A stretch of DNA of 64,000 nucleotides from Paucimonas sp. (GTDB taxonomy: Bacteria > Pseudomonadota > Gammaproteobacteria > Pseudomonadales > Pseudomonadaceae): the NCBI GenBank assembly GCA_031253995.1, contig JAIRVG010000055.1, forward strand, positions 1 to 64,000, read 5' to 3'. Each line of letters begins with the position of its first letter. Positions within the stretch are counted from its first letter, which is position 1. A model generated the notes under the pieces. That model made no database searches. It was not told where the DNA came from and was given only the letters and a program-made list of their open reading frames with translations. Shown here one piece after another: positions 51,693-61,375 of the stretch. The position numbers were made by a program, and so were the translations under genes.

Positions 51693-52544
51693 ATGCCGCA
51701 ACCGTACATCTTCCGAACCGTCGACCTGGATGGCCAGACCATCCGCACCGCGGTTCGCCCCGGCAAGCCGCACTTGACGCCCTTGCTGATCTTCAATGGC
51801 ATCGGCGCCAACCTTGAGCTGGTCTTTCCCTTCATCCAGGCCCTGGACCCGGACCTCGAAGTCATCGCCTTCGACGTTCCCGGGGTGGGCGGCTCGTCCA
51901 CGCCCAAGCACCCCTACCGTTTCCCGGGGCTGGCCAAGCTCACCGCGCGCATGCTCGATTACCTCGACTATGGCCAGGTCAACGCCATCGGCGTGTCCTG
52001 GGGCGGTGCCCTGGCCCAGCAGTTCGCCCACGACTACCCGGAGCGCTGCAAGAAACTGGTGCTGGCCGCCACCGCCGCCGGTGCGGTGATGGTGCCGGGC
52101 AAGCCCAAGGTGCTGTGGATGATGGCCAGCCCGCGGCGCTACGTGCAGCCCTCCCACGTGATCCGCATCGCCCCGCAGATCTACGGCGGCGCCTTCCGCC
52201 GCGATCCCGAGCTGGCCCTGTCCCACGCGGCCAAGGTGCGTTCGGGCGGCAAGCTCGGCTACTACTGGCAGCTGTTCGCCGGCCTCGGCTGGACCAGCGC
52301 GCACTGGCTGCACAAGATCCAGCAACCGACCCTGGTGCTGGCCGGCGACGACGACCCGCTGATCCCGCTGATAAACATGCGCTTCCTGGCTTGGCGAATC
52401 CCCAATGCCCAGCTACACATAATCGACGATGGACATTTGTTTCTGATTACCCGTGCCGAGGCCGTGGCGCCGATCATCATGAAGTTCCTCCAGCAGGAGC
52501 GCCAACGCGCCGTCATGCACCCTCGGCCCGCCCCGAGCGCCTGA
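51693..52544 (+). CDS. phaZ: Intracellular mcl-PHA depolymerase
   Basis: 283 residues, an alpha/beta hydrolase. The nucleophile Ser102 lies in GVSWGGAL; catalytic Asp is in AGDDDPL and His in DDGHLFLI. It releases 3-hydroxyacids from stored polymer and, with the synthases, forms a turnover cycle. It lies between phaC1 and phaC2. Confidence 0.95.
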   Translation: MPQPYIFRTVDLDGQTIRTAVRPGKPHLTPLLIFNGIGANLELVFPFIQALDPDLEVIAFDVPGVGGSSTPKHPYRFPGLAKLTARMLDYLDYGQVNAIGVSWGGALAQQFAHDYPERCKKLVLAATAAGAVMVPGKPKVLWMMASPRRYVQPSHVIRIAPQIYGGAFRRDPELALSHAAKVRSGGKLGYYWQLFAGLGWTSAHWLHKIQQPTLVLAGDDDPLIPLINMRFLAWRIPNAQLHIIDDGHLFLITRAEAVAPIIMKFLQQERQRAVMHPRPAPSA

Positions 52545-52666
52545 ATCGCACCTCATCGCCCGCACGTCCGGCAGGAACGCCGGAGCACGCGGACGCATGG
52601 TCGAGGTGGAGTCGCTCATTTGCCCTGGTTCAGTTTGTCGATGGCTCGACGACGGAGTGTTGCCTG

Positions 52667-54349
52667 ATGAAAGACAAACCAGTGAAGACGGTGGCCACCA
52701 GCCCCGCCACCACGATCAACATCCAGAACGCGATCACCGGCCTGCGCGGCCGCGACCTGATCTCGACCCTGCGCAATGTCAGCCGTCACGGCCTGCGCCA
52801 TCCGTTGTACACGGCACGGCACATGCTCGAACTGGGCGGCCAGCTGGGCCGCGTGCTGCTGGGCGACACCCTGCACCAGCCGAGCCCGCGGGACAGTCGC
52901 TTCAGCGACCCGGCGTGGAGCCACAATCCGTTCTACCGCCGTGGCCTGCAGGCCTACCTGAGCTGGCAGAAACAGACCCGCCAGTGGATCGACGAGAGCC
53001 AGCTGGCCGATGACGACCGCGCCCGCGCGCACTTCCTCTTCACCCTGCTCAATGACGCGGTGTCGCCGAGCAATACCCTGCTCAACCCGGAAGCCGTGAA
53101 GGAGCTGTTCAACTCCGGCGGGCTGAGCCTGGTGCGCGGTGTCGGCCACCTGCTCGACGACCTGCGCCACAACAACGGCATGCCGCGCCAGGTGGCCCGG
53201 GACGCCTTCGAGGTCGGCGGCAACCTCGCCACCACGCCGGGGGCGGTGGTGTTTCGCAACGAGCTGCTGGAGCTGATCCAGTACCGTTCGATGAGCGAAA
53301 AACAGTACGCCCGGCCCCTGCTGGTGGTGCCGCCGCAGATCAACAAGTTCTACGTCTTCGACCTCAAGCCGACCAACAGCTACGTGCAGTACATGCTGAA
53401 GAACGGCTTGCAGGTGTTCATGGTCAGCTGGCGCAACCCGGACCCGCGGCATCGCGAATGGGGCCTGTCGAGCTATGTCAGCGCGCTGGAAGAAGCGCTT
53501 AACGCCTGCCGCGCCATCACCGGCAGCCGCGACGTCAACCTGATGGGTGCCTGCGCCGGCGGCCTGACCATGGCCGCGTTGCAGGGGCATCTGCAGGCCA
53601 AGCGGCAACTGCGCCGGGTGCACAGTGCCAGCTACCTGGTCAGCCTGCTCGACAGCCAGATGGAAAGCCCCGCCAGCCTGTTCGCCGACGAACAGACCCT
53701 GGAAGCGGCCAAGCGCCGTTCCTACCAGCACGGCGTCCTCGACGGCGCCGAGATGAGCCGGATCTTCGCCTGGATGCGGCCCAACGACCTGGTGTGGAAC
53801 TACTACGTCAACAACTACCTGCTGGGCAAGACGCCGCCGCCGTTCGACATTCTCTACTGGAACAACGACAGCACGCGCCTGCCCGCCGCCTTCCACGGCG
53901 ACCTGCTGGATTTCTTCAAGTACAACCCGCTGGCCCATGCGGCCGGGCTGGAGGTCTGCGGCACGCCGATCGACCTGCAGAAGATCACGGTCGACAGCTT
54001 CCACGTGGCCGGCCACAACGACCACATCACGCCGTGGGACGCGGTGTATCGCTCGGCCCTGCTGCTGGGTGGCGACAAGCGCTTCGTACTGTCCAACAGC
54101 GGCCACGTGCAGAGCATCATCAACCCGCCGGGCAATCCCAAGGCGCACTACGTGCTCAACCCCAAGCTGAGCGGCGACCCGCGGGCCTGGTACTACGATG
54201 CCGAGAAGACCGACGGCAGCTGGTGGCCATTGTGGCTGGAATGGATTCAGGCGCGTTCCGGCGCCCTGCGTGAACCCGGCACCACCCTGGGCAGCGCCAG
54301 CTACCCGGCCATGGAACCCGCACCCGGCCAATACGTGCTGGTGCGCTGA
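52667..54349 (+). CDS. phaC2: Class II PHA synthase PhaC2
   Basis: 560 residues, a paralogue of PhaC1 with the box GACAGG and nucleophile Cys296, and HNDHITPW / SNSGHVQS for the other catalytic residues. The frame is open far upstream through the 3' end of phaZ, but ATG 52667 has GGAG and gives the expected N-terminus (MKDKPVKTV). PhaC2 usually differs from PhaC1 in monomer preference. Confidence 0.95.
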   Translation: MKDKPVKTVATSPATTINIQNAITGLRGRDLISTLRNVSRHGLRHPLYTARHMLELGGQLGRVLLGDTLHQPSPRDSRFSDPAWSHNPFYRRGLQAYLSWQKQTRQWIDESQLADDDRARAHFLFTLLNDAVSPSNTLLNPEAVKELFNSGGLSLVRGVGHLLDDLRHNNGMPRQVARDAFEVGGNLATTPGAVVFRNELLELIQYRSMSEKQYARPLLVVPPQINKFYVFDLKPTNSYVQYMLKNGLQVFMVSWRNPDPRHREWGLSSYVSALEEALNACRAITGSRDVNLMGACAGGLTMAALQGHLQAKRQLRRVHSASYLVSLLDSQMESPASLFADEQTLEAAKRRSYQHGVLDGAEMSRIFAWMRPNDLVWNYYVNNYLLGKTPPPFDILYWNNDSTRLPAAFHGDLLDFFKYNPLAHAAGLEVCGTPIDLQKITVDSFHVAGHNDHITPWDAVYRSALLLGGDKRFVLSNSGHVQSIINPPGNPKAHYVLNPKLSGDPRAWYYDAEKTDGSWWPLWLEWIQARSGALREPGTTLGSASYPAMEPAPGQYVLVR

Positions 54350-54361
54350 ACAGAGGACTGG

Positions 54362-54976
54362 ATGAAGACCCGCGACCGCATCCTCGAATGCGCCCTGCTG
54401 CTGTTCAACCAGCAGGGCGAGCCGAACGTCTCGACCCTGGAGATCGCCAACGAGCTGGGCATCAGTCCCGGCAACCTGTACTACCACTTCCACGGCAAGG
54501 AGCCGTTGGTGCTGGGGTTGTTCGAGCGTTTCGAGGAAGAGCTGACGCCGCTGCTCGACCCGCCGCTGGAGGTGCGCCTGGATGCCGAGGACTACTGGCT
54601 GTTCCTGCACCTGATCGTCGAGCGCATGGCACAGTACCGTTTCCTGTTCCAGGACCTGTCGAACCTGACCGGACGGCTGCCGAAGCTGGCGCGGGGCATG
54701 CGCAGCTTGCTCAATTCGCTGAAGCGTACCCTTGCCGCGTTGCTCGCCAGCCTCAAGGCCCAGGGCCAGGTGACCAGCGACACCCGGGCGCTGGGGCAAC
54801 TGGTGGAGCAAATCACCCTGACCTTGCTGTTCTCGCTGGATTACCAGCGGGTGCTGGCGCGGGAGGCGGAGGTGGGTGTGGTGGTGTACCAGATCATGAT
54901 GCTGGTGGCGCCGCACCTGGAAGCGCCGTCGCGGCAGGCGGCGGAGCAATTGGCCCTGAGATACCTGGAAGGCTGA
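54362..54976 (+). CDS. phaD: TetR-family regulator PhaD
   Basis: 204 residues. N-terminal TetR helix-turn-helix (TRDRILECALLLFNQQGEPN, then IANELGISPGNLYYHFHGKE). PhaD activates the pha promoters of P. putida, mainly phaI, in response to a metabolite of fatty-acid degradation. It begins 12 bp after phaC2. Its stop is inside a perfect inverted repeat. Confidence 0.93.
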   Translation: MKTRDRILECALLLFNQQGEPNVSTLEIANELGISPGNLYYHFHGKEPLVLGLFERFEEELTPLLDPPLEVRLDAEDYWLFLHLIVERMAQYRFLFQDLSNLTGRLPKLARGMRSLLNSLKRTLAALLASLKAQGQVTSDTRALGQLVEQITLTLLFSLDYQRVLAREAEVGVVVYQIMMLVAPHLEAPSRQAAEQLALRYLEG

Positions 54977-55005
54977 CACCGCTCCCACAAGGTCCGCGGT
55001 GTCAG
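54973..55005. repeat. Inverted repeat across the phaD stop codon
   Basis: CTGACACCGC (54973-54982) and GCGGTGTCAG (54996-55005) are perfect 10-bp arms around a 13-base loop; the phaD TGA is within the left arm. There is no U-tract. It stands 12 bp before the main terminator, so it may form a second hairpin of the 3' end or a protein site. Confidence 0.6.
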
Positions 55006-55016
55006 TTCCAAAGGGG

Positions 55017-55054
55017 AAAACAAAACGCCCGGCACTGAGCCGGGCGTTTTGTTT
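55017..55054. terminator. Bidirectional terminator between phaD and phaF
   Basis: AAAACAAAACGCCCGGC, a short loop, then GCCGGGCGTTTTGTTT. A-tract on one side and T-tract on the other allow it to end both the phaC1ZC2D and the phaIF transcripts. Confidence 0.92.
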
Positions 55055-55068
55055 GCAGCCGCCTGTGA

Positions 55069-55893
55069 TCAGGACTGGCTGGAGGCTGCTGGCGCTGCTG
55101 CCGGCGCCGATGGCGCTGGTGCGCTGCTGGCCGCCGGGGTAGCGGCCGGAGCCGGGGCGCTGGCCGGGGTAGCCAGTTTCAGCGCTTCCTGCTTCGGTGC
55201 CGCAGCCTTCTTCACCGCTGGCTTCTTCGCCGCGGCAGGCTTGGCTGCTGCTGGCTTGGCTGCCGGTTTTGCGGCTGGCTTGGCAGCAGGCTTCGCCGCC
55301 GGTTTGGCCGCCGCGGTTTTCGCCGCAACCGGTTTGGCCGCAGGCTTGGCTGCAGCAGGTTTGGCCGCTGCGGTCTTGGCGGCCGGCTTGGCGGCTGCAG
55401 GTTTCGCAGCCGGTTTCGCCGCAGGCTTGGCCGCAGCCGCCTTGGTGGCCGCCGGAGCGCGCTTGGAGATCGGGGTCACCGAAGCACCGGTGAGTTTCTC
55501 GATCTGCTTGGTCAGGGTGTCGACCTGCTTGTGCAGTGCCTTGACCTCATTGCGGCTAGGGACGCCGAGACGCGAGATCGCACTGTTCAGGCGCTTGTCG
55601 AAGGCCTCTTCCAGCTCGCTCCACTTGCCCAGGGCACGGTCCTTCACGTCGGTCACCCGCGAGGTGGCTGCCTTGGCGCCGTCTTTGGCAGTGTCTTTCG
55701 CGGTGTCTACGCCTTTCTTGGCCTGCTTCTCGGCCTTTTCGCCATCCTTGACCAGGGTGTCGAACAGCTTGGGGCCGTCCTGGTCGATCTTCGAGTAGAT
55801 ACCCAGGCCCGCCAGCCAGATCTTGCGGGAGTACTTTTCGATTCCCCCGATCCAGGAGCTGCCTTCTTTTTCAGTTGTCTTCTTGCCAGCCAT
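55069..55893 (-). CDS. phaF: Phasin PhaF with histone-like tail
   Basis: 274 residues. The N-terminal half (about 1-140) is the phasin domain: SRKIWLAGLGIYSKIDQDG amphipathic granule-binding segment and a coiled coil with a leucine-zipper-like end. The C-terminal half (about 145-245) is built of tandem KPAA-type repeats like eukaryotic histone H1 and AlgP, and binds DNA. PhaF tethers PHA granules to the nucleoid so they segregate at division. It follows phaI by 10 bp. Confidence 0.95.
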   Translation of the reverse strand: MAGKKTTEKEGSSWIGGIEKYSRKIWLAGLGIYSKIDQDGPKLFDTLVKDGEKAEKQAKKGVDTAKDTAKDGAKAATSRVTDVKDRALGKWSELEEAFDKRLNSAISRLGVPSRNEVKALHKQVDTLTKQIEKLTGASVTPISKRAPAATKAAAAKPAAKPAAKPAAAKPAAKTAAAKPAAAKPAAKPVAAKTAAAKPAAKPAAKPAAKPAAKPAAAKPAAAKKPAVKKAAAPKQEALKLATPASAPAPAATPAASSAPAPSAPAAAPAASSQS

Positions 55894-55903
55894 CCCGCTC
55901 TCC

Positions 55904-56323
55904 TTATTTTTTGCCCGTAACGCGTTCGAGCAACGCCGTCAGCTCTTCGAGCTTGACGGAAAGTGCCTCCACGTCATGTTTAGACGGAATGCCGATGCGA
56001 TTCAAGGCGCTGGCGACCCGCGCGTCGAAAGCCTTTTCGATTTTATCCAGTTGAACTTCGACCTTGCCCTTGACGCTGAGCAGTTCATCCTTCGCCGAGT
56101 CGATCTCGCTGTTGGCCGCTTCGACTTCGCGGTCGATGCGTTTCTTGCCACGTTTCTCGACCTGCTCGCCGGCCTTGATCAGGTCCTTGACGTAATCGGC
56201 GCTCTCCTGGCCCACGCGGGCATAGGCCCCGAGACCGGCCAGCCAGATCTTGCGGGCGTAGCCACGCACTTCACCCAGGCTGTTCTGAACGTCGTCTTTT
56301 TTCTTCAGGATCGCTTTGGCCAT
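55904..56323 (-). CDS. phaI: Phasin PhaI
   Basis: 139 residues, one phasin domain (GYARKIWLAGLGAYARVG) and a coiled-coil C-terminus, without the histone-like tail of PhaF. It coats granules. ATG 56323 follows GAGGTG. The phaIF unit has its own promoter upstream, which in P. putida is driven by PhaD; I could not pick a clear -35/-10 pair here. Confidence 0.93.
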   Translation of the reverse strand: MAKAILKKKDDVQNSLGEVRGYARKIWLAGLGAYARVGQESADYVKDLIKAGEQVEKRGKKRIDREVEAANSEIDSAKDELLSVKGKVEVQLDKIEKAFDARVASALNRIGIPSKHDVEALSVKLEELTALLERVTGKK

Positions 56324-56454
56324 GCTCTGCACCTCGCACTCATGACGGAATGGAAGAACTACCCACGGATCGGGGACTGAGGGCCAAGTTACGGAGAAAA
56401 ATTAGAATGGGCACCCTAAAGGCGGGACGCATTGCACGCCCCGCCGCGACGGAT

Positions 56455-56730
56455 TCAGGCGAGCGCCTTGTCCAGCGCACGCTCGATCTCGGCCTTGATG
56501 GTGCCGCCCATCATCGACAGCATCATGCCCAGCTTCAGCTCGACGCGGATGGTGTCGTCGCCGATCTCCACGCTGCCGTTGGCGCCGCTGCGCTTGACCT
56601 CGACCCGGTCGCCTTTCCATTCGGCCTTGAGGTCGTACTCGCGGGACAGCTTGTCCACCAGGGCTTCGGCCTTCTGGCGGGCGGCTTCGCGGCCGAGGCC
56701 GTGTTTACGTTCAACGCTGATCTGGGTCAT
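56455..56730 (-). CDS. Polyhydroxyalkanoic acid system family protein
   Basis: 91 residues. A small alpha/beta protein with the family pattern ISVERKHGLGREAARQKAE and a C-terminal helix (TIKAEIERALDKALA). It is placed with PHA genes in pseudomonads (the PHA_gran_rgn family), and its function is unproven. It is on the same strand as phaI, 131 bp upstream of it. Confidence 0.83.
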   Translation of the reverse strand: MTQISVERKHGLGREAARQKAEALVDKLSREYDLKAEWKGDRVEVKRSGANGSVEIGDDTIRVELKLGMMLSMMGGTIKAEIERALDKALA

Positions 56731-56856
56731 TCATCAAGTCCTGGCTGCAAGGGCATACTCGCGCATTATGCCCCCGCCCTCAGCCGCGACAACCCCGCCA
56801 AGACAAATGCAGTCGCACGCCCTAGAATGGCCAGTAATTTTTCCCGGTGAAGCGAT

Positions 56857-57627
56857 ATGAACGAGCAGCGCAAAGGCGATAACGCCGAACCCACCACTCA
56901 TTTCGGTTACCAGAACGTTCCGGAAAGCCAGAAGGCCGACAAGGTCGCCGAGGTCTTCCACTCCGTAGCCGCCAAATACGACCTGATGAACGACGTCCTC
57001 TCCGGCGGCATGCACCGCCTGTGGAAACGCTTCGCCATCGAGCTGTCCGGTGTGCGCAGCGGCAACCGGGTGCTGGACATCGCCGGCGGTACCGGCGACC
57101 TGACCCGCAAGTTCTCCCACCTGGTCGGCCCTACCGGCCAGGTCGTGCTGGCCGACATCAACGCCTCGATGCTCAAGGTCGGCCGTGACCGCCTGCTCGA
57201 CCTGGGCGTGGCCGGCAACGTCGAATTCGTCCAGGCCGACGCGGAAAAACTGCCGTTCCCGGACAACCACTTCGACTGCGTGACCATCGCCTTCGGCCTG
57301 CGCAACGTGACCCACAAGGACGAAGCCCTGCGCTCCATGCTGCGCGTCCTCAAGCCAGGCGGCCGCCTGCTGGTGCTGGAATTCTCCAAGCCCACCAGCA
57401 AGTTCATGTCCAAGGTCTACGACGCCTACTCGTTCGCCTTCATGCCGCTGGCCGGCAAGCTGATCACCAACGACTCGGAGAGCTACCGCTACCTGGCCGA
57501 ATCGATCCGCATGCACCCCGACCAGGAAACCCTCAAGGCCATGATGGTCGACGCCGGCTTCGACCGCGTCACCTACCACAACATGACCAACGGCATCGTC
57601 GCCCTGCACCGCGGTATCAAGCCCTGA
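56857..57627 (+). CDS. ubiE: Ubiquinone/menaquinone C-methyltransferase UbiE
   Basis: 256 residues. It uses SAM to methylate the ring carbon of 2-polyprenyl-6-methoxy-1,4-benzoquinol. N-terminal [22 protein letters not shown] motif [15 protein letters not shown] and [14 protein letters not shown] are present. It is first of ubiE-ubiJ-ubiB; its TGA overlaps the ubiJ ATG by one base. Confidence 0.96.
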   Translation: MNEQRKGDNAEPTTHFGYQNVPESQKADKVAEVFHSVAAKYDLMNDVLSGGMHRLWKRFAIELSGVRSGNRVLDIAGGTGDLTRKFSHLVGPTGQVVLADINASMLKVGRDRLLDLGVAGNVEFVQADAEKLPFPDNHFDCVTIAFGLRNVTHKDEALRSMLRVLKPGGRLLVLEFSKPTSKFMSKVYDAYSFAFMPLAGKLITNDSESYRYLAESIRMHPDQETLKAMMVDAGFDRVTYHNMTNGIVALHRGIKP

Positions 57628-58250
57628 TGCTGCTGGCCGGCCTTCTCGCCAGCGTCGAGCACGGCCTCAACCGTGTCCTGCGCCTGGACAGCACCGCGCT
57701 GCCGCGCCTGGCCCCGCTCGACGGCAAGGTGATTGCCATCGACTGCCGCCAGCCGGCCCTGCAGTTGTTCATCCTACCCAGCGATGAAGGCCTGCTCCTG
57801 GCCAGCCAGTGGGCCACCAACGCCGACTGCACCCTGCGCGCCCCGGCCAGCAGCCTGGTGCAACTGGCCCTGAGCCAGGACAAGACCGCCGTGCTGCACA
57901 GCCCGCAGGTCGAACTGGACGGCGACAGCGCCGTGCTGCTCGACCTGGTCGGCGTGCTGCAGGACCTGGAGCTGGACTGGGAGTACGAAGTCTCCCGCTG
58001 GCTCGGCCCGGTGGCCACCCAGTTGCTCAGCGGCCACCTGCGCAGCCGCGCGCGCTGGACCCGGCAGAGCCTGGCCAGCCTGAGCCGCACCGCCTCCGAG
58101 TACCTCGCCGAGGAATCCCGGACCCTGGTGGGCGTGCGCGAGGCCGAGGCCCGCTTCGGCGAGCTCGACAGCCTGAAACTCGACATTGAACGCCTTGAGG
58201 CGCGCATCGAGCGCCTTGCCCGATCCCTTGAATCCAGCGATAACGCATGA
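57627..58250 (+). CDS. ubiJ: Ubiquinone biosynthesis accessory factor UbiJ
   Basis: 207 residues. The N-terminal part (about 10-110) is an SCP2-like lipid-binding domain; the C-terminal 40 residues form a coiled coil ([18 protein letters not shown]). UbiJ binds the lipid intermediates and organises the Ubi complex. Its stop overlaps the ubiB start by four bases. Confidence 0.9.
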   Translation: MLLAGLLASVEHGLNRVLRLDSTALPRLAPLDGKVIAIDCRQPALQLFILPSDEGLLLASQWATNADCTLRAPASSLVQLALSQDKTAVLHSPQVELDGDSAVLLDLVGVLQDLELDWEYEVSRWLGPVATQLLSGHLRSRARWTRQSLASLSRTASEYLAEESRTLVGVREAEARFGELDSLKLDIERLEARIERLARSLESSDNA

Positions 58251-59851
58251 AGCTGCTTGCCGTCCGCCGTCTGTTGCGCATCCAGCGCGTCGTGATCCGC
58301 TACCGTCTCGATGACCTGCTGTTCGACCTGCCCCTGCCCTGGTGGCTCGCCTCGCTGCGGCTGCTCATGCCGTGGCGCTGGCTGCCGCGCAAACAACTCG
58401 ACCTGAGCCGCGGCGCGCGCCTGCGCCTGGCCCTGCAGGACCTCGGACCGATCTTCATCAAGTTCGGCCAGTTGCTCTCGACCCGCCGCGACCTGCTGCC
58501 GGCGGACATCGCCGACGAGCTGATGCTGCTGCAGGACCGCGTGCCGCCGTTCGACCCGCAGAAGGCCGTGGCCCTGATCGAGGAGCAGCTCGGCGCCAAG
58601 GTCGGCGAGGTGTTCTCGCGCTTCGACGTCGAGCCGCTGGCCTCGGCCTCGGTGGCCCAGGTGCATGCCGCGCGCCTGAAGAGCGGCGAAGAAGTGGTGG
58701 TCAAGGTGGTACGCCCCGGCCTCAAGCCGGTGATCGCCCAGGACCTGGCCTGGCTGTTCCTGATTGCCCGCGGCGCCGAGCGAGTCTCCGCCGACGCCCG
58801 CCTGCTGCACCCGGTGGAGGTGGTCAGCGACTACGAGAAGACCATCTACGACGAACTCGACCTGCTTCGCGAGGCGGCCAACGCCAGCCAGCTGCGGCGC
58901 AACTTCGAGGGCTCGGACATGATGTACGTGCCTCAGGTGTACTGGGACTGGTGCCGGCCGAAGGTGCTGGTGATGGAGCGCATCTACGGCATCCAGGTCA
59001 CCGACCTCGCCACCCTCGCCGACCAGCGCACCGACATGAAGATGCTCGCCGAGCGCGGCGTGGAGATCTTCTTCACCCAGGTGTTCCGCGACAGCTTCTT
59101 CCACGCCGACATGCACCCCGGCAACATCTTCGTCAGCACGGTGAAGCCGTGGAGCCCGCAGTACATCGCCATCGACTGCGGCATCGTCGGCAGCCTGACC
59201 CCGGAAGACCAGGACTACCTGGCCCGCAACCTGTTCGCCTTCTTCAAGCGTGACTACCGTCGCGTGGCGCAGTTGCACATCGATTCCGGCTGGGTCCCGG
59301 CACAGACCAAGCTCAACGAGTTCGAAGCGGCGATCCGCACCGTGTGCGAGCCGATCTTCGAAAAACCGCTCAAGGACATCTCCTTCGGCCAGGTGCTGAT
59401 GCGCCTGTTCCAGACCGCACGGCGCTTCAACATGGAAGTGCAGCCGCAGCTGGTCTTGCTGCAGAAGACCCTGCTCAACATCGAAGGCCTGGGCCGCCAG
59501 CTGTACCCGGACCTCGACCTGTGGACCACGGCGCAGCCGTTCCTGGAACGCTGGATGCGCGATCGGGTCAGCCCCAAGAGCCTGTTGCAGAACCTGCACA
59601 GCCAGGTCGAGCAGGTGCCGCACCTGGCCAACATGACCCGCGACCTGCTCGAACGCATGTCGCAGCCGCACCGCAACGACCCGCCGCCGCCGTGGAAGCA
59701 GCAAGACCACTGGGCCCTGCGCCTGCTCGGCGCGGTGCTGCTCGGTGGCGGCGCCACCCTGGCCAGCGGCGTCGAGAGCCTCGGTGCCATCGATGCCTGG
59801 CCGGCCTGGCTGATGCTGGCTGCAGGGCTCTATCTGGTGGTTCGCCGATAG
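58247..59851 (+). CDS. ubiB: Ubiquinone biosynthesis kinase-like protein UbiB
   Basis: 534 residues of the ADCK/UbiB atypical kinase family. Features: the KxGQ motif in [16 protein letters not shown], the lysine in [19 protein letters not shown] and DCGIVG. Two C-terminal hydrophobic segments ([16 protein letters not shown] and the last 15 residues) anchor it in the membrane. It has ATPase activity and helps extract lipid precursors of ubiquinone. Confidence 0.95.
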   Translation: MKLLAVRRLLRIQRVVIRYRLDDLLFDLPLPWWLASLRLLMPWRWLPRKQLDLSRGARLRLALQDLGPIFIKFGQLLSTRRDLLPADIADELMLLQDRVPPFDPQKAVALIEEQLGAKVGEVFSRFDVEPLASASVAQVHAARLKSGEEVVVKVVRPGLKPVIAQDLAWLFLIARGAERVSADARLLHPVEVVSDYEKTIYDELDLLREAANASQLRRNFEGSDMMYVPQVYWDWCRPKVLVMERIYGIQVTDLATLADQRTDMKMLAERGVEIFFTQVFRDSFFHADMHPGNIFVSTVKPWSPQYIAIDCGIVGSLTPEDQDYLARNLFAFFKRDYRRVAQLHIDSGWVPAQTKLNEFEAAIRTVCEPIFEKPLKDISFGQVLMRLFQTARRFNMEVQPQLVLLQKTLLNIEGLGRQLYPDLDLWTTAQPFLERWMRDRVSPKSLLQNLHSQVEQVPHLANMTRDLLERMSQPHRNDPPPPWKQQDHWALRLLGAVLLGGGATLASGVESLGAIDAWPAWLMLAAGLYLVVRR

Positions 59852-59923
59852 CCAGCCGCGCCATCGGCTGGCACACTAGCCGACGGTATCGGCGCGGGGC
59901 CGTGGCCTGATTTGGGAGTCAAC

Positions 59924-60316
59924 ATGAAAGACTGGCTGGACGAGATCAAGTGGGACAGCAACGGCCTGGTACCGGCCATCGCCCAGGACCACAAGACCGG
60001 GCGCGTATTGATGATGGCCTGGATGAACCGCGAGTCCCTGGCCCTGACTGCCGCCGAGCAGCGCGCCATCTACTGGTCGCGCTCCCGTGGCAAACTGTGG
60101 CGCAAGGGCGAGGAGTCCGGCCACGTGCAGAAGCTGCACGAACTGCGCCTGGACTGCGACGCCGACGTGATCATCCTGATGGTCGAGCAACTGGGCCATA
60201 TCGCCTGCCACACCGGCCGCGAAAGCTGCTTCTACCGCGTCTTCGAGGACGGCCAGTGGAAAATCGTCGATCCGGTCCTGAAAGACCCGAATGCCATCTA
60301 TCACGCAGGACACTGA
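59924..60316 (+). CDS. hisI: Phosphoribosyl-AMP cyclohydrolase
   Basis: 130 residues. It opens the purine ring of phosphoribosyl-AMP, step three of histidine synthesis. Zinc and magnesium ligands lie in [11 protein letters not shown] and [10 protein letters not shown], with [10 protein letters not shown] before them. ATG 59924 follows GGGAG. HisI and HisE are separate here, unlike the fused protein of enterobacteria. The hisE gene begins one base after the hisI stop. Confidence 0.95.
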   Translation: MKDWLDEIKWDSNGLVPAIAQDHKTGRVLMMAWMNRESLALTAAEQRAIYWSRSRGKLWRKGEESGHVQKLHELRLDCDADVIILMVEQLGHIACHTGRESCFYRVFEDGQWKIVDPVLKDPNAIYHAGH

Positions 60317-60317
60317 C

Positions 60318-60653
60318 ATGAGCGACACCCTGAGCCGCCTGGCCGAAGTACTGGAGGCCCGCAAGGGCGCGGCCCCCGACAGTTCCTACGTCGCCAGCCT
60401 GTACCACAAGGGCCTGAACAAGATCCTGGAGAAGGTCGGCGAGGAGTCGGTGGAAACCATCATCGCCGCCAAGGACGCCGCCGCCAGCGGAGATTACAGC
60501 GATGTCATCTATGAAACCGCCGATCTGTGGTTCCATAGCCTGGTCATGCTCAGCGCCCTGGGCCAGCACCCGCAGGCCGTGCTGGACGAGCTGGAGCGGC
60601 GTTTCGGCCTGTCCGGCCACGACGAGAAAGCCGCGCGCCAGCCATCGGCCTGA
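60318..60653 (+). CDS. hisE: Phosphoribosyl-ATP pyrophosphatase
   Basis: 111 residues, an all-helical MazG-like hydrolase. [31 protein letters not shown] and YETADLWFH carry the acidic magnesium ligands. It converts phosphoribosyl-ATP to phosphoribosyl-AMP, the step before HisI. ATG 60318 gives the usual length. The tat genes follow at 25 bp. Confidence 0.95.
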   Translation: MSDTLSRLAEVLEARKGAAPDSSYVASLYHKGLNKILEKVGEESVETIIAAKDAAASGDYSDVIYETADLWFHSLVMLSALGQHPQAVLDELERRFGLSGHDEKAARQPSA

Positions 60654-60678
60654 CTGAACACTATTCGAGGAAAGCACC

Positions 60679-60951
60679 ATGGGTATTTTTGACTGGAAAC
60701 ACTGGATCGTCCTGCTGGTCGTCGTGGTCCTGGTCTTCGGGACCAAGAAGCTGAAGAACTTCGGCAGCGACCTGGGCGAGTCCATCAAGGGCTTCAAGAA
60801 GGCCATGAACGAAGACGAGAAACCGGCGGAGCCAACCGCCCCCACCGCGCAACCGTCCCAGCCGGTCCCACCGCAGTCCGCCCCGCTGAACCAGCCGCAC
60901 ACCTATGACGGCGAGGTCCAGAAGGTCCAGGAACCTGCAAGGAAAGAGTGA
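60679..60951 (+). CDS. tatA: Twin-arginine translocase subunit TatA
   Basis: 90 residues. One membrane helix ([14 protein letters not shown]), then the amphipathic helix ([20 protein letters not shown]) and a Pro/Gln-rich tail. TatA forms the pore part that moves folded proteins across the inner membrane. It leads tatABC after hisE. Confidence 0.96.
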   Translation: MGIFDWKHWIVLLVVVVLVFGTKKLKNFGSDLGESIKGFKKAMNEDEKPAEPTAPTAQPSQPVPPQSAPLNQPHTYDGEVQKVQEPARKE

Positions 60952-60955
60952 TTCC

Positions 60956-61375
60956 ATGTTCGGCATCAGCTTCAGTGAGTTGCTGCTCGTCAGCCTGGTC
61001 GCCCTGGTGGTGCTCGGCCCCGAGCGCTTGCCTGGCGCCGCGCGTACCGCCGGCCTGTGGGTCGGGCGGCTCAAGCGCAGCTTCAACTCGATCAAGCAGG
61101 AAGTGGAGCGCGAGATCGGCGCCGACGAGATCCGCCGGCAACTGCACAACGAGCACATTCTCTCGATGGAGCAGGAAGCCCGGCGCATCCTCAATCCGCA
61201 GAGCGTGACGCCCGATCCGGCCACCACGCCGGGCAGCGAGCCGGTTCCACCGGTGGCCGCCGCCACGCCTGAAGCGACGCCGGTAGCGCCTGTCGCCGCC
61301 CCGGTCGCGACGCCTGCCCCGGCGCCAGCCGCACCGACGCCCACCGAACCGACCCAACCGCCGCGAGCCCCATGA
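60956..61375 (+). CDS. tatB: Twin-arginine translocase subunit TatB
   Basis: 139 residues. Membrane segment [20 protein letters not shown] with the conserved Glu-Leu, then [20 protein letters not shown] and a Pro/Ala-rich tail. TatB and TatC bind the twin-arginine signal. ATG 60956 is 4 bp after tatA; the frame is open for 17 codons upstream but those lie in tatA. Its end overlaps tatC by four bases. Confidence 0.95.
   Translation: MFGISFSELLLVSLVALVVLGPERLPGAARTAGLWVGRLKRSFNSIKQEVEREIGADEIRRQLHNEHILSMEQEARRILNPQSVTPDPATTPGSEPVPPVAAATPEATPVAPVAAPVATPAPAPAAPTPTEPTQPPRAP

Noticed and set aside
49877..51907. Minus-strand frame of 676 codons opposite phaC1
   Set aside because: Antisense shadow of the PHA synthase; no recognisable domain.
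52616..54988. Minus-strand frame of 790 codons opposite phaC2 and phaD
   Set aside because: Antisense shadow, same reasons.
55200..55460. Tandem repeats resembling a CRISPR array
   Set aside because: The repeats are in frame within phaF and encode KPAA units; spacing is 9-15 bases with no unique spacers.
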